Assembly: GCA_020431135.1 (NCBI GenBank)
Contig: JAGQIT010000245.1
Span: forward strand, 1-7,640
Origin: Myxococcales bacterium
Lineage (GTDB): Bacteria > Myxococcota_A > Polyangia > Nannocystales > Nannocystaceae
Reading direction: 5' to 3'
Length of the DNA: 7,640 nucleotides
A model generated the notes under the pieces. That model did no database searches, had not been told where the DNA came from, and saw nothing but the letters and a program-made list of their open reading frames with translations. A program made the translations under genes and the position numbers. Below are positions 1 to 5,622 of the stretch, one piece after another (positions within the stretch are counted from its first letter, which is position 1; each line of letters begins with the position of its first letter).

Positions 1-855
1 GAGTCGGGGACCGGCAAGGAGCTCGCCGCGCGGGCGATCCACGACGCGAGCGCGCGGGCGGCCGGGCCCTTCGTCCCCGTCGAGTGCTCGAGCCTCAGCG
101 AGAACCTCTTCGAGTCGGAGCTCTTCGGCCACGACCGCGGGGCGTTCACGGGCGCCCACAAGGACAAGCGCGGGCTCGTCGAGGCGGCGGCGGGCGGCAC
201 CCTCTTCCTCGACGAGATCGGCGACGTCCCGCTCCACCTCCAGGTCAAGCTCCTGCGCCTCCTCGAGTCGGGGCTCTTTCGTCGGGTCGGCGACGCGACC
301 CCGCGCGAGGCCGACTTCCGCCTGATCTGCGCGACCAACCACGACCTCGAGGCGGGGATGGCCGCGGGGCGCTTCCGCGAGGATCTCTACTACCGGATCA
401 GCGCCTTCCCGATCCGCATGCCGCCGCTGCGCGAGCGCGGCGCGGACATCGATCTCCTCGCCGAGGCGATCCTCGCCGATCAGGGCCCGGGCAAGCGCCT
501 CAGCGCAGGGGCGCTCGCGGTCCTGCGGACCTACGCCTTCCCCGGGAACGTCCGCGAGCTGCGCAACATCCTCGAGCGGGCGACGCTCCTCAGCGACGAG
601 GCGGTCGTCGACGTCGAGCACCTCCCGGGGCGGGTCCGTCGCGGCGAGCAGGCGCCGCGCTCGGCGAGCGGAGCTAAGGACGCGGGCTGGCCGTGGGGGG
701 ACGCGATCCTCCCCCTCGCCGAGGTCATCCACCGCTACGTGCGCTGGGCCGGCGAGCGCTTCGACGGCGAGCGCAGCGACCTCGCCGAGCGGCTCGGCGT
801 CAGCGAGCGGACCCTCTACCGGCGGATGCGAGCGTCGCGGACCGAGCCCGACTAG
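1..855 (+). CDS. Sigma-54-dependent transcriptional activator (enhancer-binding protein), 5'-truncated
   Basis: The 284 visible residues are the AAA+ and DNA-binding parts of a bacterial enhancer-binding protein, which uses ATP hydrolysis to open promoters held by sigma-54 RNA polymerase. The reading frame enters at base 1 inside Walker A (ESGTGKE, residues 1-7; the leading Gly is outside). Next come the GAFTGA sigma-54 contact loop (47-52, intact), Walker B GGTLFLDEIG (65-74), a sensor I region (LICATN), the FREDLYYRI arginine-finger segment (125-133), sensor II FPGNVREL (180-187) and a C-terminal Fis-type helix-turn-helix (LAERLGVSERTLYRR, 261-275). All ATPase motifs look functional, so this is a true sigma-54 activator. 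The N-terminal sensory domain (response receiver, FHA, GAF or other) lies outside the window, so the signal is unknown. The gene is convergent with the next one, so no operon link is visible here. An internal ATG at 358 lies within the AAA+ domain and is not the start. Confidence 0.96.
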   Translation, partial: ESGTGKELAARAIHDASARAAGPFVPVECSSLSENLFESELFGHDRGAFTGAHKDKRGLVEAAAGGTLFLDEIGDVPLHLQVKLLRLLESGLFRRVGDATPREADFRLICATNHDLEAGMAAGRFREDLYYRISAFPIRMPPLRERGADIDLLAEAILADQGPGKRLSAGALAVLRTYAFPGNVRELRNILERATLLSDEAVVDVEHLPGRVRRGEQAPRSASGAKDAGWPWGDAILPLAEVIHRYVRWAGERFDGERSDLAERLGVSERTLYRRMRASRTEPD

Positions 856-885
856 GCGCTCGGCGCTCTGTCGCGGCCTCCGAGA

Positions 886-905
886 ATCTGTCTTGTGTGA
901 CAGGT
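886..905. repeat. Small inverted repeat in an AT-richer patch
   Basis: CTGTC (888-892) and GACAG (899-903) form a perfect 5-bp stem around a 6-nt loop. The stem extends to 7 bp if a T-G wobble and an A-T pair (887/904, 886/905) are allowed. It stands out as one of the few AT-richer spots, 30 bp after the activator's stop codon. No T-run follows on either strand, so it is not a classical terminator. It could help transcript termination or be a protein-binding dyad. Confidence 0.35.
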
Positions 906-910
906 CGGGG

Positions 911-962
911 CGGCGCGCTGGCGGCGGTGAGGCGCGCCGACGCCGGGCCGCGGGCCCCGGCG
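911..962. terminator. Candidate bidirectional terminator: two tandem GC-rich hairpins
   Basis: CGGCGCGC (911-918) pairs perfectly with GCGCGCCG (932-939), an 8-bp stem with a 13-nt loop. Directly after it, CGCCGGG (941-947) pairs perfectly with CCCGGCG (956-962), a 7-bp stem with an 8-nt loop. They sit between two convergent genes that end at 855 and 973, where a shared terminator is expected. Neither hairpin has a T-tract, so the assignment rests on position and stem strength. In DNA this GC-rich some perfect stems are expected by chance. Confidence 0.45.
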
Positions 963-972
963 GACGAGGGCG

Positions 973-1662
973 CTAGAAGTGCAGGACGGGCCCGAGGCCG
1001 GCCGTGACGACGTGCTCGATCCCCGGGAGGAGGAAGTGGGCCGTGTAGTCGATCTCGACGTCGACGCCGAAGCTGCGGGTGAACCACAGGTAGCTCCCGA
1101 GCCCGCCGGTGACGCCTCCGAGCGGCGGCTGGCCGTCGGTGAAGAGCTCGAGCGAGGGGCCGACGCCGAGGTAGAGGGTCGCGCGCTTGGCCAGATGGAA
1201 GGGCTTCTTGGCTAGGAGGTCGATCGGCACGCGCAGGCCCTCGTGGGAGCTGACCATGCCGACGTTGAGCTCGAGCTCGAGCCACTCGGCGATGAGCTCG
1301 CGCTCGTAGAAGACGACGACCCCCGGGTGGATCGCGGCGACGTGCCCCGGCTCGGGGTCGCCGTGCTCGCTCATCGGCGCGGTGCCGGTCTCGGCGAGCG
1401 AGCTGACCATCAGCGCCTTGGCGCCGAGGAGGTTGCGGGTGTGCTTCTTGTGGTGGCCGCCGTGGACGCAGCTCTCGTCGTCGCACCCCTCCTTCCCCTC
1501 CTTCTCCCCCTTCTCCTCCTCCTTCTCCTCCTCCTCCTTCTCCTCCTTCTCCTCCGTCGATTCGCGTGGCTCGCTCGCGGCGGCCTCGCGCGCGCCGGGG
1601 GCGAAGGAGAGGGCGGCGCCGAGGAGCATGCTTGGGAGGTCTGGGCGGGCGGGTCGGCACAT
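973..1662 (-). CDS. Exported protein with Lys/Glu-rich linker, Cys/His cluster and probable outer-membrane beta-barrel
   Basis: Not recognised as a named family. Starting from the ATG at 1662 the product is 229 residues. A signal peptide is visible: a basic N-terminus with arginines at 3 and 6, a hydrophobic stretch at about 12-24, and an Ala-Ala-Ala cleavage site at 27-29. The mature protein begins with an extremely charged tract of Glu and Lys (about 37-58). A potential metal-binding cluster follows: Cys60, Cys65, His67, His70, His71, His74. From about residue 100 there are alternating hydrophobic strands rich in Gly and aromatic residues, ending in GLGPVLHF with a terminal Phe, the usual C-terminal signature of outer-membrane beta-barrels. 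Role unknown; an outer-membrane protein with a periplasmic metal-binding or spacer tail is an inference. In-frame ATGs at 1680 (235 aa) and 1629 (218 aa) are alternatives. None has a clear ribosome binding site, and 1662 gives the most normal signal peptide. The frame stays open upstream to 1971, but that part overlaps the divergent ligase gene. Confidence 0.75.
   Translation of the reverse strand: MCRPARPDLPSMLLGAALSFAPGAREAAASEPRESTEEKEEKEEEEKEEEKGEKEGKEGCDDESCVHGGHHKKHTRNLLGAKALMVSSLAETGTAPMSEHGDPEPGHVAAIHPGVVVFYERELIAEWLELELNVGMVSSHEGLRVPIDLLAKKPFHLAKRATLYLGVGPSLELFTDGQPPLGGVTGGLGSYLWFTRSFGVDVEIDYTAHFLLPGIEHVVTAGLGPVLHF
1486..1555. repeat. 70-nt uninterrupted polypyrimidine (plus) / polypurine (minus) tract
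   Basis: Every base from 1486 to 1555 on the plus strand is C or T, built from imperfect CTCCTT/CTC units. On the minus strand it is the GAG/AAG coding sequence for the Lys/Glu-rich linker of the exported protein. Such tracts can slip during replication and can form triplex DNA when mirror-symmetric. The length is seen directly; any structural effect is inference. Confidence 0.9.
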
Positions 1663-1680
1663 GGGCGTACAGCGGACCAT

Positions 1681-1771
1681 ACCAAGGTGAGCTGGGGCGC
1701 AGCGGCGGTCGGCAAATTCCCGTAGCCTAGGCCCGCCGCCGGTGGTAGCCCGGTCGCGCGAGGAAGGAACG
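1681..1771. promoter_or_regulatory. Divergent intergenic region with candidate promoter for the ligase-peptidase operon
   Basis: About 90-110 bp separate the divergent exported-protein and ATP-grasp genes, so promoters for both should lie here. A slightly AT-richer patch (1711-1728, containing GCAAATTCC and then TAGCCT) could hold a -10-like element for the plus-strand operon. No convincing -35/-10 pair or -24/-12 sigma-54 site was found. A strong Shine-Dalgarno sequence, AGGAAGGA (1761-1768), lies just before the ATG at 1772 and decides that start over the upstream in-frame GTG at 1742. Confidence 0.35.
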
Positions 1772-3835
1772 ATGCGCATCGCCCTGACCCACAACCTCCA
1801 GCTCAGCGACGCCGAGGACGAGGCGGAATTCGACCGCCCTGAGACCATCGCGGCCCTCGCCGACGCCCTCCGCTCCCTCGGCCACGAGGTCGAGCCCGTC
1901 GAGGTCTCCGGGCCCGCGTCGCGGACCGTCGCTCGGCTCGAGGCGCTCGCCCCCGATCTCGTCTTCAACACCGCGGAGGGCCGCCGCGGGCGCTTCCGCG
2001 AGGCCTTCTACCCGGCGCTCTTCGACGAGCTCGGGCTCCCCTACACCGGCTCCGACGCCTACGTCTGCGCCCTCACGCTCGACAAGCAGCTCGCCAAGAT
2101 GGTCGTCGCCGCGGCCGGCGTGCCGACGCCGCAGTGGGCCTTCATCGACGACGTCAAGCAGCTCGACCCGAGCGCCCTGCGCTACCCGGTGATCGTCAAG
2201 CCGAATTACGAGGGATCGTCGAAGGGGATCACCGTCGACTCGATCGTCGAGGCCCCCGGGGCGCTCGTCGCCCGGGTCGCGGAGCTCCTCGCCCGCTACC
2301 CCTCGGGGCTCCTCGTCGAGGAGTTCATCGTCGGCCGCGACGTCACCGTGCCCTTCCTCGAGCGGGCCTCGGCGGCGACCCGCGGGATCCTGCCGGCGGC
2401 CGAGTACACCTTCGATCCTGCCGTCGTCGGCGGGCGGAAGTATCAGATCTACGACTACCACCTCAAGCAGTTCGCCTACGACGCCGTCGAGGTCAAGGTG
2501 CCGGCGGACCTCGCCGAGGCCGAGGTCGCCGAGATCGAGCGCCTCACGGCGAAGACGATCCGCGCGCTCGGCCTGCGCGACCTCGGCCGCGTCGACTACC
2601 GGATCACGGACGACGGCCGCCTCTACTTCCTCGAGGTCAACGCCCTGCCGAGCCTCGAGCCGGGGGCGTCGATCTACCGCTCGGCCGAGCTCGTCGGCCT
2701 CAGCTCGGTGGCGACGGTGCTCGAGGCGGTGCTCCGCTCGGCGCTCGACCGCCGCGCGATCCCCTACACCGTCGCGCGGCGGCGGCGGCGGGCGCGGCCG
2801 AAGCTCCGCGTCGGCCTGATCTACAACCTTAAGCGCGTCGCGCCGACGCGCGCCGGTGAGGGCGACGACGAGGCCGAGTTCGACTCGCCGAAGACGGTCG
2901 CGGCGATCCGCGAGGCGATCGCATCCTACGGCCACGAGGTCGTCGATCTCGAGGCGACCCGCGAGCTCCCGACGATCCTCCCGGCGGCGGCGATCGACGT
3001 CGCCTTCAACATCGCCGAGGGCTTCGCCGGGCGCAGCCGCGAGGCCCAGGTGCCGGCGCTCCTCGAGCTCCTCGGGATCCCCTACACCGGCTCGGATCCG
3101 GCGACCCTCGCCGTCGCCCTCGACAAGGCGATGGCCAAGCGGATCGTCCGCGAGGCGGGGGTCGACACCGCGCCCTTCGCCGTGATGACGACCGGCCGCG
3201 AGCGCCTGCCGCAGGGCTTCACCTTCCCGGCGCTCGCCAAGCCGGTCGCCGAGGGCTCGTCCAAGGGCGTCAGCGCGGCGAGCGTGGCGACGACCGAGGA
3301 GGAGCTGCGGGCGCTGGTCCGCGAGCTCGCCGGGCGCTACCGCCAGCCCGTGCTCTGCGAGTCCTTCCTCCCCGGGCGCGAGTTCACGGTCGGCGTCCTC
3401 GGCGAGCGCCGCCCGCGGGTGCTGCCGGCGATGGAGATCGTCTTCACGGACCCGGCGAGCGAGCACCCGATCTACTCCTTCGACGAGAAGCTCGAGGCCA
3501 GCGGCAAGATCCGCTGCGAGGCCCCGGCGAAGGTCGACGCGGCCCTCGGCAAGGCGCTCGCCCTGGCCGCGCGCCGCTCCTTCGCCGCCCTCGGCTGCCG
3601 CGACGTCGCCCGCATCGACTTCCGCCTCGACGCCGCCGGCCGCGTCAACTTCATCGAGTGCAACCCGCTCCCCGGGCTGACGCCGGGGTGGTCGGATCTC
3701 GTGGTCATCGCCGAGGGGGCGGGCCTCGACTACCGCGGGCTCATCGGCGAGATCCTGGCCCCGGCGATCCGGCGACGGCAGGCGTCGCAGCGGGCCGACG
3801 CCGACGCCGGCGCGAAGGGGGACGAGCGTGCCTAG
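1772..3835 (+). CDS. Tandem-fused ATP-grasp ligase, two D-Ala-D-Ala ligase-like halves
   Basis: A 687-residue protein carrying two complete ATP-grasp ligases, each about the length of one D-alanine-D-alanine ligase (Ddl, roughly 300-350 aa). ATP-grasp enzymes activate a carboxylate as acyl-phosphate and join it to an amine. The N half (1 to about 335) has a Rossmann-like start MRIALTHNL, a DEAEFD motif (16-21), LPYTGSD before LDKQLAK, the ATP lysine in VIVKPNYEGSSKG (Lys143), and Mg-ligand motifs GRVD (Asp275) and LEVN (Glu288, Asn290). An Arg-rich linker follows. The C half (about 344-687) repeats the order: KLRVGLIYNL, DEAEFD (366-371), IPYTGSD, LDKAMAK, Lys490 in AKPVAEGSSKG, RID (Asp616) and IECN (Glu629, Asn631). 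Neither half has lost a visible ATP or metal residue. Where Ddl has a His-Gly motif, both halves have FN-x-AEG followed by GR-x-REA, so the amino-acid substrates probably differ from housekeeping Ddl. No signal peptide; cytosolic. Start chosen for the AGGAAGGA site. Its last 8 bp overlap the peptidase gene. Substrate unknown. Confidence 0.93.
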   Translation: MRIALTHNLQLSDAEDEAEFDRPETIAALADALRSLGHEVEPVEVSGPASRTVARLEALAPDLVFNTAEGRRGRFREAFYPALFDELGLPYTGSDAYVCALTLDKQLAKMVVAAAGVPTPQWAFIDDVKQLDPSALRYPVIVKPNYEGSSKGITVDSIVEAPGALVARVAELLARYPSGLLVEEFIVGRDVTVPFLERASAATRGILPAAEYTFDPAVVGGRKYQIYDYHLKQFAYDAVEVKVPADLAEAEVAEIERLTAKTIRALGLRDLGRVDYRITDDGRLYFLEVNALPSLEPGASIYRSAELVGLSSVATVLEAVLRSALDRRAIPYTVARRRRRARPKLRVGLIYNLKRVAPTRAGEGDDEAEFDSPKTVAAIREAIASYGHEVVDLEATRELPTILPAAAIDVAFNIAEGFAGRSREAQVPALLELLGIPYTGSDPATLAVALDKAMAKRIVREAGVDTAPFAVMTTGRERLPQGFTFPALAKPVAEGSSKGVSAASVATTEEELRALVRELAGRYRQPVLCESFLPGREFTVGVLGERRPRVLPAMEIVFTDPASEHPIYSFDEKLEASGKIRCEAPAKVDAALGKALALAARRSFAALGCRDVARIDFRLDAAGRVNFIECNPLPGLTPGWSDLVVIAEGAGLDYRGLIGEILAPAIRRRQASQRADADAGAKGDERA
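3814..3821 (+). promoter_or_regulatory. Ribosome binding site for the P1 peptidase, inside the ligase gene
   Basis: GAAGGGGG lies 6 nt before the GTG at 3828, within the last codons of the ligase gene. It supports the GTG start, which is followed by residues typical of the family's N-terminus (an Ala/Arg-rich stretch before LGIRIGR). With the 8-bp gene overlap it implies translational coupling of the two products. Confidence 0.7.
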
Positions 3836-4949
3836 GTCGGGCGCTCGAGCGCGGGCGCGCCAGCTCGGGATCCGCATCGGCCGCTTCCAGACGGGGCGCT
3901 ACAACGCGATCACCGACGTCGCCGGCGTCCGCGTCGGCCACGCGACGGTGATCCACGGCGAGGGCCCGCTGCGGGTCGGCCACGGCCCCGCCCGGACCGG
4001 CGCGACGGCGATCCTCCCGAACGCCGGGGACATCTTCCACAACCGCGTCGTCGGCTCGGGGTTCATCCTCAACGGCGCCGGCGAGGTCTCCGGGCTCACG
4101 CAGCTCGTCGAGTGGGGGCTGATCGAGACGCCGATCATCCTGACCAACACGCTCTCGGTCGGCGCCTGCTCCGAGGCTGTCGTAAAGTACATGGTCGATC
4201 GCTACCCGTCGATCGGCAACGAGCACGACGTGCTCATCCCGGTCGTCGGCGAGTGCGACGACTCGTGGCTGAACGACGCCGCGGGCCGCCACGTGCGCAC
4301 GGCTCACGTCTACAAGGCGATCGAGACCGCGGCCGGCGGCTTCGTCCAGGAGGGGGCCGTCGGCGGCGGCACTGGGATGATCTGCTGCGACTTCAAGGCC
4401 GGGATCGGGACCTCGTCGCGGCGCCTGCCCAAGGAGGACGGCGGCTTCGTGATCGGCGTCCTCGTCATGAGCAACTTCGGCGTGATGGAGAACCTGCGCG
4501 TCGACGGCGTCCCGGTGGGCGCCATCCTCGAGCCCGAGTACCGCGAGCACATCCGCCGCGTCGACAACTACGGCTCGATCATCGCCGTCGTCGCCACCAA
4601 CGCGCCGCTCCAGCAGCATCAGATCGGCCGCCTGTGCAAGCGCGTCGCCCTCGGGATCGGCCGCACGGGCTCCTACGCCGCCCACGGCTCCGGCGAGATC
4701 ATCGTCGGCTTCTCGACGGCCAACACGGTCCCGCGCGAGTCGGACAAGATGGTCTACCGCATGAAGATCCTCCTCGACTCGCGGATGAACCCGCTCTACG
4801 AGGCGGCGATCGACGCGACCGAGGAGGCGATCCTCAACGCCCTGTGCATGGCGGAGACGATGGAGGGGCACTCGGGGCACGTCGCCCCGGCGCTCCCGCT
4901 CGATCGCCTGCGCGAGCTCCTCGTCCGCTTCGGGCGGGCGCCGCAGTAG
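3828..4949 (+). CDS. P1-family (DmpA/BapA-type) self-processing aminopeptidase
   Basis: A 373-residue member of peptidase family P1, close to the length of D-aminopeptidase DmpA (about 375 aa). These Ntn-type hydrolases cut themselves before a serine, which becomes the N-terminal nucleophile of the beta subunit. Characterised members release N-terminal L- or D-Ala or beta-amino acids. Family hallmarks seen: LGIRIGR near the start, NAITDVAGVRVGH, GPARTGATAILP (around Arg56), VLVMSNFG (Asn216, a likely oxyanion-hole Asn by family analogy), then YGSIIAVVATNAPL with Gly249-Ser250 as the expected cleavage bond. HGSGE places Ser288 and Glu290 exactly 38 and 40 residues later, the same spacing and numbering as the BapA catalytic residues. 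The enzyme should therefore mature and be active. No signal peptide is evident, so it probably works in the cytosol. It starts at a GTG inside the preceding ATP-grasp gene (8-bp overlap), so the two are co-translated and likely act on related peptides. The actual substrate (D-Ala, beta-peptide or isopeptide) is inference only. Confidence 0.95.
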   Translation: MPRSGARARARQLGIRIGRFQTGRYNAITDVAGVRVGHATVIHGEGPLRVGHGPARTGATAILPNAGDIFHNRVVGSGFILNGAGEVSGLTQLVEWGLIETPIILTNTLSVGACSEAVVKYMVDRYPSIGNEHDVLIPVVGECDDSWLNDAAGRHVRTAHVYKAIETAAGGFVQEGAVGGGTGMICCDFKAGIGTSSRRLPKEDGGFVIGVLVMSNFGVMENLRVDGVPVGAILEPEYREHIRRVDNYGSIIAVVATNAPLQQHQIGRLCKRVALGIGRTGSYAAHGSGEIIVGFSTANTVPRESDKMVYRMKILLDSRMNPLYEAAIDATEEAILNALCMAETMEGHSGHVAPALPLDRLRELLVRFGRAPQ

Positions 4950-4950
4950 A

Positions 4951-4993
4951 CCGCGTCGCGCGGCCTCGTTGCGCTCGGCCGCTCGGCGCGAGC
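4951..4993 (+). terminator. Weak terminator candidate after the peptidase gene
   Basis: CCGCG-TCG-CGCGG (4951-4963) begins right after the peptidase stop codon and is followed by CCTCGTT. A second small hairpin, GCTCG-GCG-CGAGC, lies at 4981-4993. Both have only 5-bp stems and no real T-tract. The position is right for the operon's end but the structures are modest. Confidence 0.3.
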
Positions 4994-5191
4994 CCGCACC
5001 TGGGGGGCGGGGGGTGACTCGCCGCTCCGTTCGCCGACGCGAGTCGTGGCGGCGGTCAGGAGCGGGCTCTAGCAGCTGCGGCGGGAGCCCGGCCCTCACG
5101 TCGCCCTCGCCGACACCGAACACTCCGCCTTCGCTCGCGGTGCAGCCCGGTACAGCGGCGCTCTGTCAGAGCGATCCGGGCCGACGATTGC

Positions 5192-5218
5192 GGCGCGAGG
5201 ACGCCCGGAACTCGCGCC
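5192..5218. repeat. Perfect 8-bp inverted repeat in the gene-free stretch
   Basis: GGCGCGAG (5192-5199) and CTCGCGCC (5211-5218) are exact reverse complements around an 11-nt spacer. A second hairpin, CGCTCT-GTC-AGAGCG (5159-5173), lies 18 bp upstream. Together they could be part of a structured RNA, a terminator or an operator; nothing in the sequence separates these options. Confidence 0.35.
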
Positions 5219-5451
5219 AAAGGCTGCGAGGCTCGCACTCGGACTCGAGCTTGGGGCGAGGCTCTGGCGCATGGTTGCGGCGTCGAGCTCCCCTCCCTCG
5301 CGCTGATGTGCATGCTTGAAGAAGGAGACGCTCGGCTCGCGCCGCCGCTGCGCCGACGTCTGCGGCTGCGAGGCGTCGCGGAGTTGCGCACGAGCGCCGA
5401 GAGATCGAGCCGCGCGTGTTCTCGAAACCCGCCGACACACCGCACTTTCTT

Positions 5452-5469
5452 GTCGTCGTCGTCGTCGTC
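5452..5469. repeat. Short GTC trinucleotide repeat (six copies)
   Basis: Six exact GTC units in the gene-free stretch, directly after a short AT-richer patch. Too short to imply function; it could vary in copy number by slippage. Confidence 0.8.
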
Positions 5470-5583
5470 GGTCGGCGCGGTTTTCATCCTGGGCTCCGGG
5501 TCGGCGATCGCGACAGCTGGCCGCGCCTTCGTCTCGGGCTCGTCGGCCGGTCGCGCTTCTCGCAATTCGTGTCGACGCCGCGG

Positions 5584-5616
5584 TGATAGCCTTCGACGAC
5601 AACCTGCGTAGTGGAG
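5584..5616 (+). promoter_or_regulatory. Candidate -10-like element and ribosome binding site of the lipoprotein gene
   Basis: TGATAGCCT (5584-5592) resembles an extended -10 element and sits 30 bp before the ATG, without a clear -35 partner. GGAG (5613-5616) is placed 6 nt before the ATG at 5623 and supports that start. The promoter part is weak; the ribosome binding site is more credible. Confidence 0.35.
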
Positions 5617-5622
5617 TGGTCG

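Larger units (their letters stand above)
4950..5622. other. 673-bp intergenic stretch without a supported gene
   Basis: No reading frame here has the strong C/G-ending codon bias of the neighbours or a recognisable motif. The frames that do stay open translate to Arg/Ala/Ser-rich low-complexity sequence. Composition is visibly less GC-rich, especially around 5400-5460 and 5560-5600. The region holds short perfect hairpins (4951-4963, 4981-4993, 5159-5173, 5192-5218), two six-G runs (5002-5014), a 9-bp direct repeat GCGAGGCTC (5226-5234 and 5256-5264) and six GTC triplets (5452-5469). It probably contains the terminator of the ligase-peptidase operon and the promoter of the lipoprotein. An unrecognised small RNA or decayed gene cannot be excluded. 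Confidence 0.6.

Noticed and set aside
1243..1725. Plus-strand open frame with a long poly-Leu stretch
   Set aside because: The Leu run is the pyrimidine tract read in the wrong strand. The minus strand gives a signal peptide and barrel-like C-terminus instead.
1742..1771. Upstream GTG start for the ATP-grasp protein
   Set aside because: The extra ten residues contain the Shine-Dalgarno sequence AGGAAGGA, and the ATG at 1772 begins exactly at the first Rossmann-like strand.
1663..1971. N-terminal extension of the minus-strand exported protein to 1971
   Set aside because: It would overlap the ligase gene by 200 bp, bury the signal peptide inside the protein, and add Ser/Arg-rich antisense sequence.
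1727..3877. 716-residue open frame on the minus strand across the ATP-grasp gene
   Set aside because: It is the antisense shadow of a strongly GC-biased gene. The product is Arg/Asp/Leu/Val low-complexity with no motif, while the plus strand has two full sets of ATP-grasp motifs.
3741..5123. 460-residue minus-strand open frame across the P1 peptidase
   Set aside because: Antisense shadow of the same kind; the plus-strand peptidase has all family residues.
5265..5278. TGGCGCATGGTTGC resembling a sigma-54 -24/-12 promoter
   Set aside because: The GG-to-GC spacing is one base too short for sigma-54, the site lies about 345 bp from the next start codon, and no adjacent gene requires it.
4969..5319. 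116-residue plus-strand open frame after the peptidase
   Set aside because: Arg/Ser-rich composition, no ribosome binding site, no neighbour-like codon bias and no motif.
5306..5611. 101-residue plus-strand open frame before the lipoprotein
   Set aside because: No recognisable domain. Composition follows the GTC repeat (poly-Ser), and codon use is unlike the real genes.
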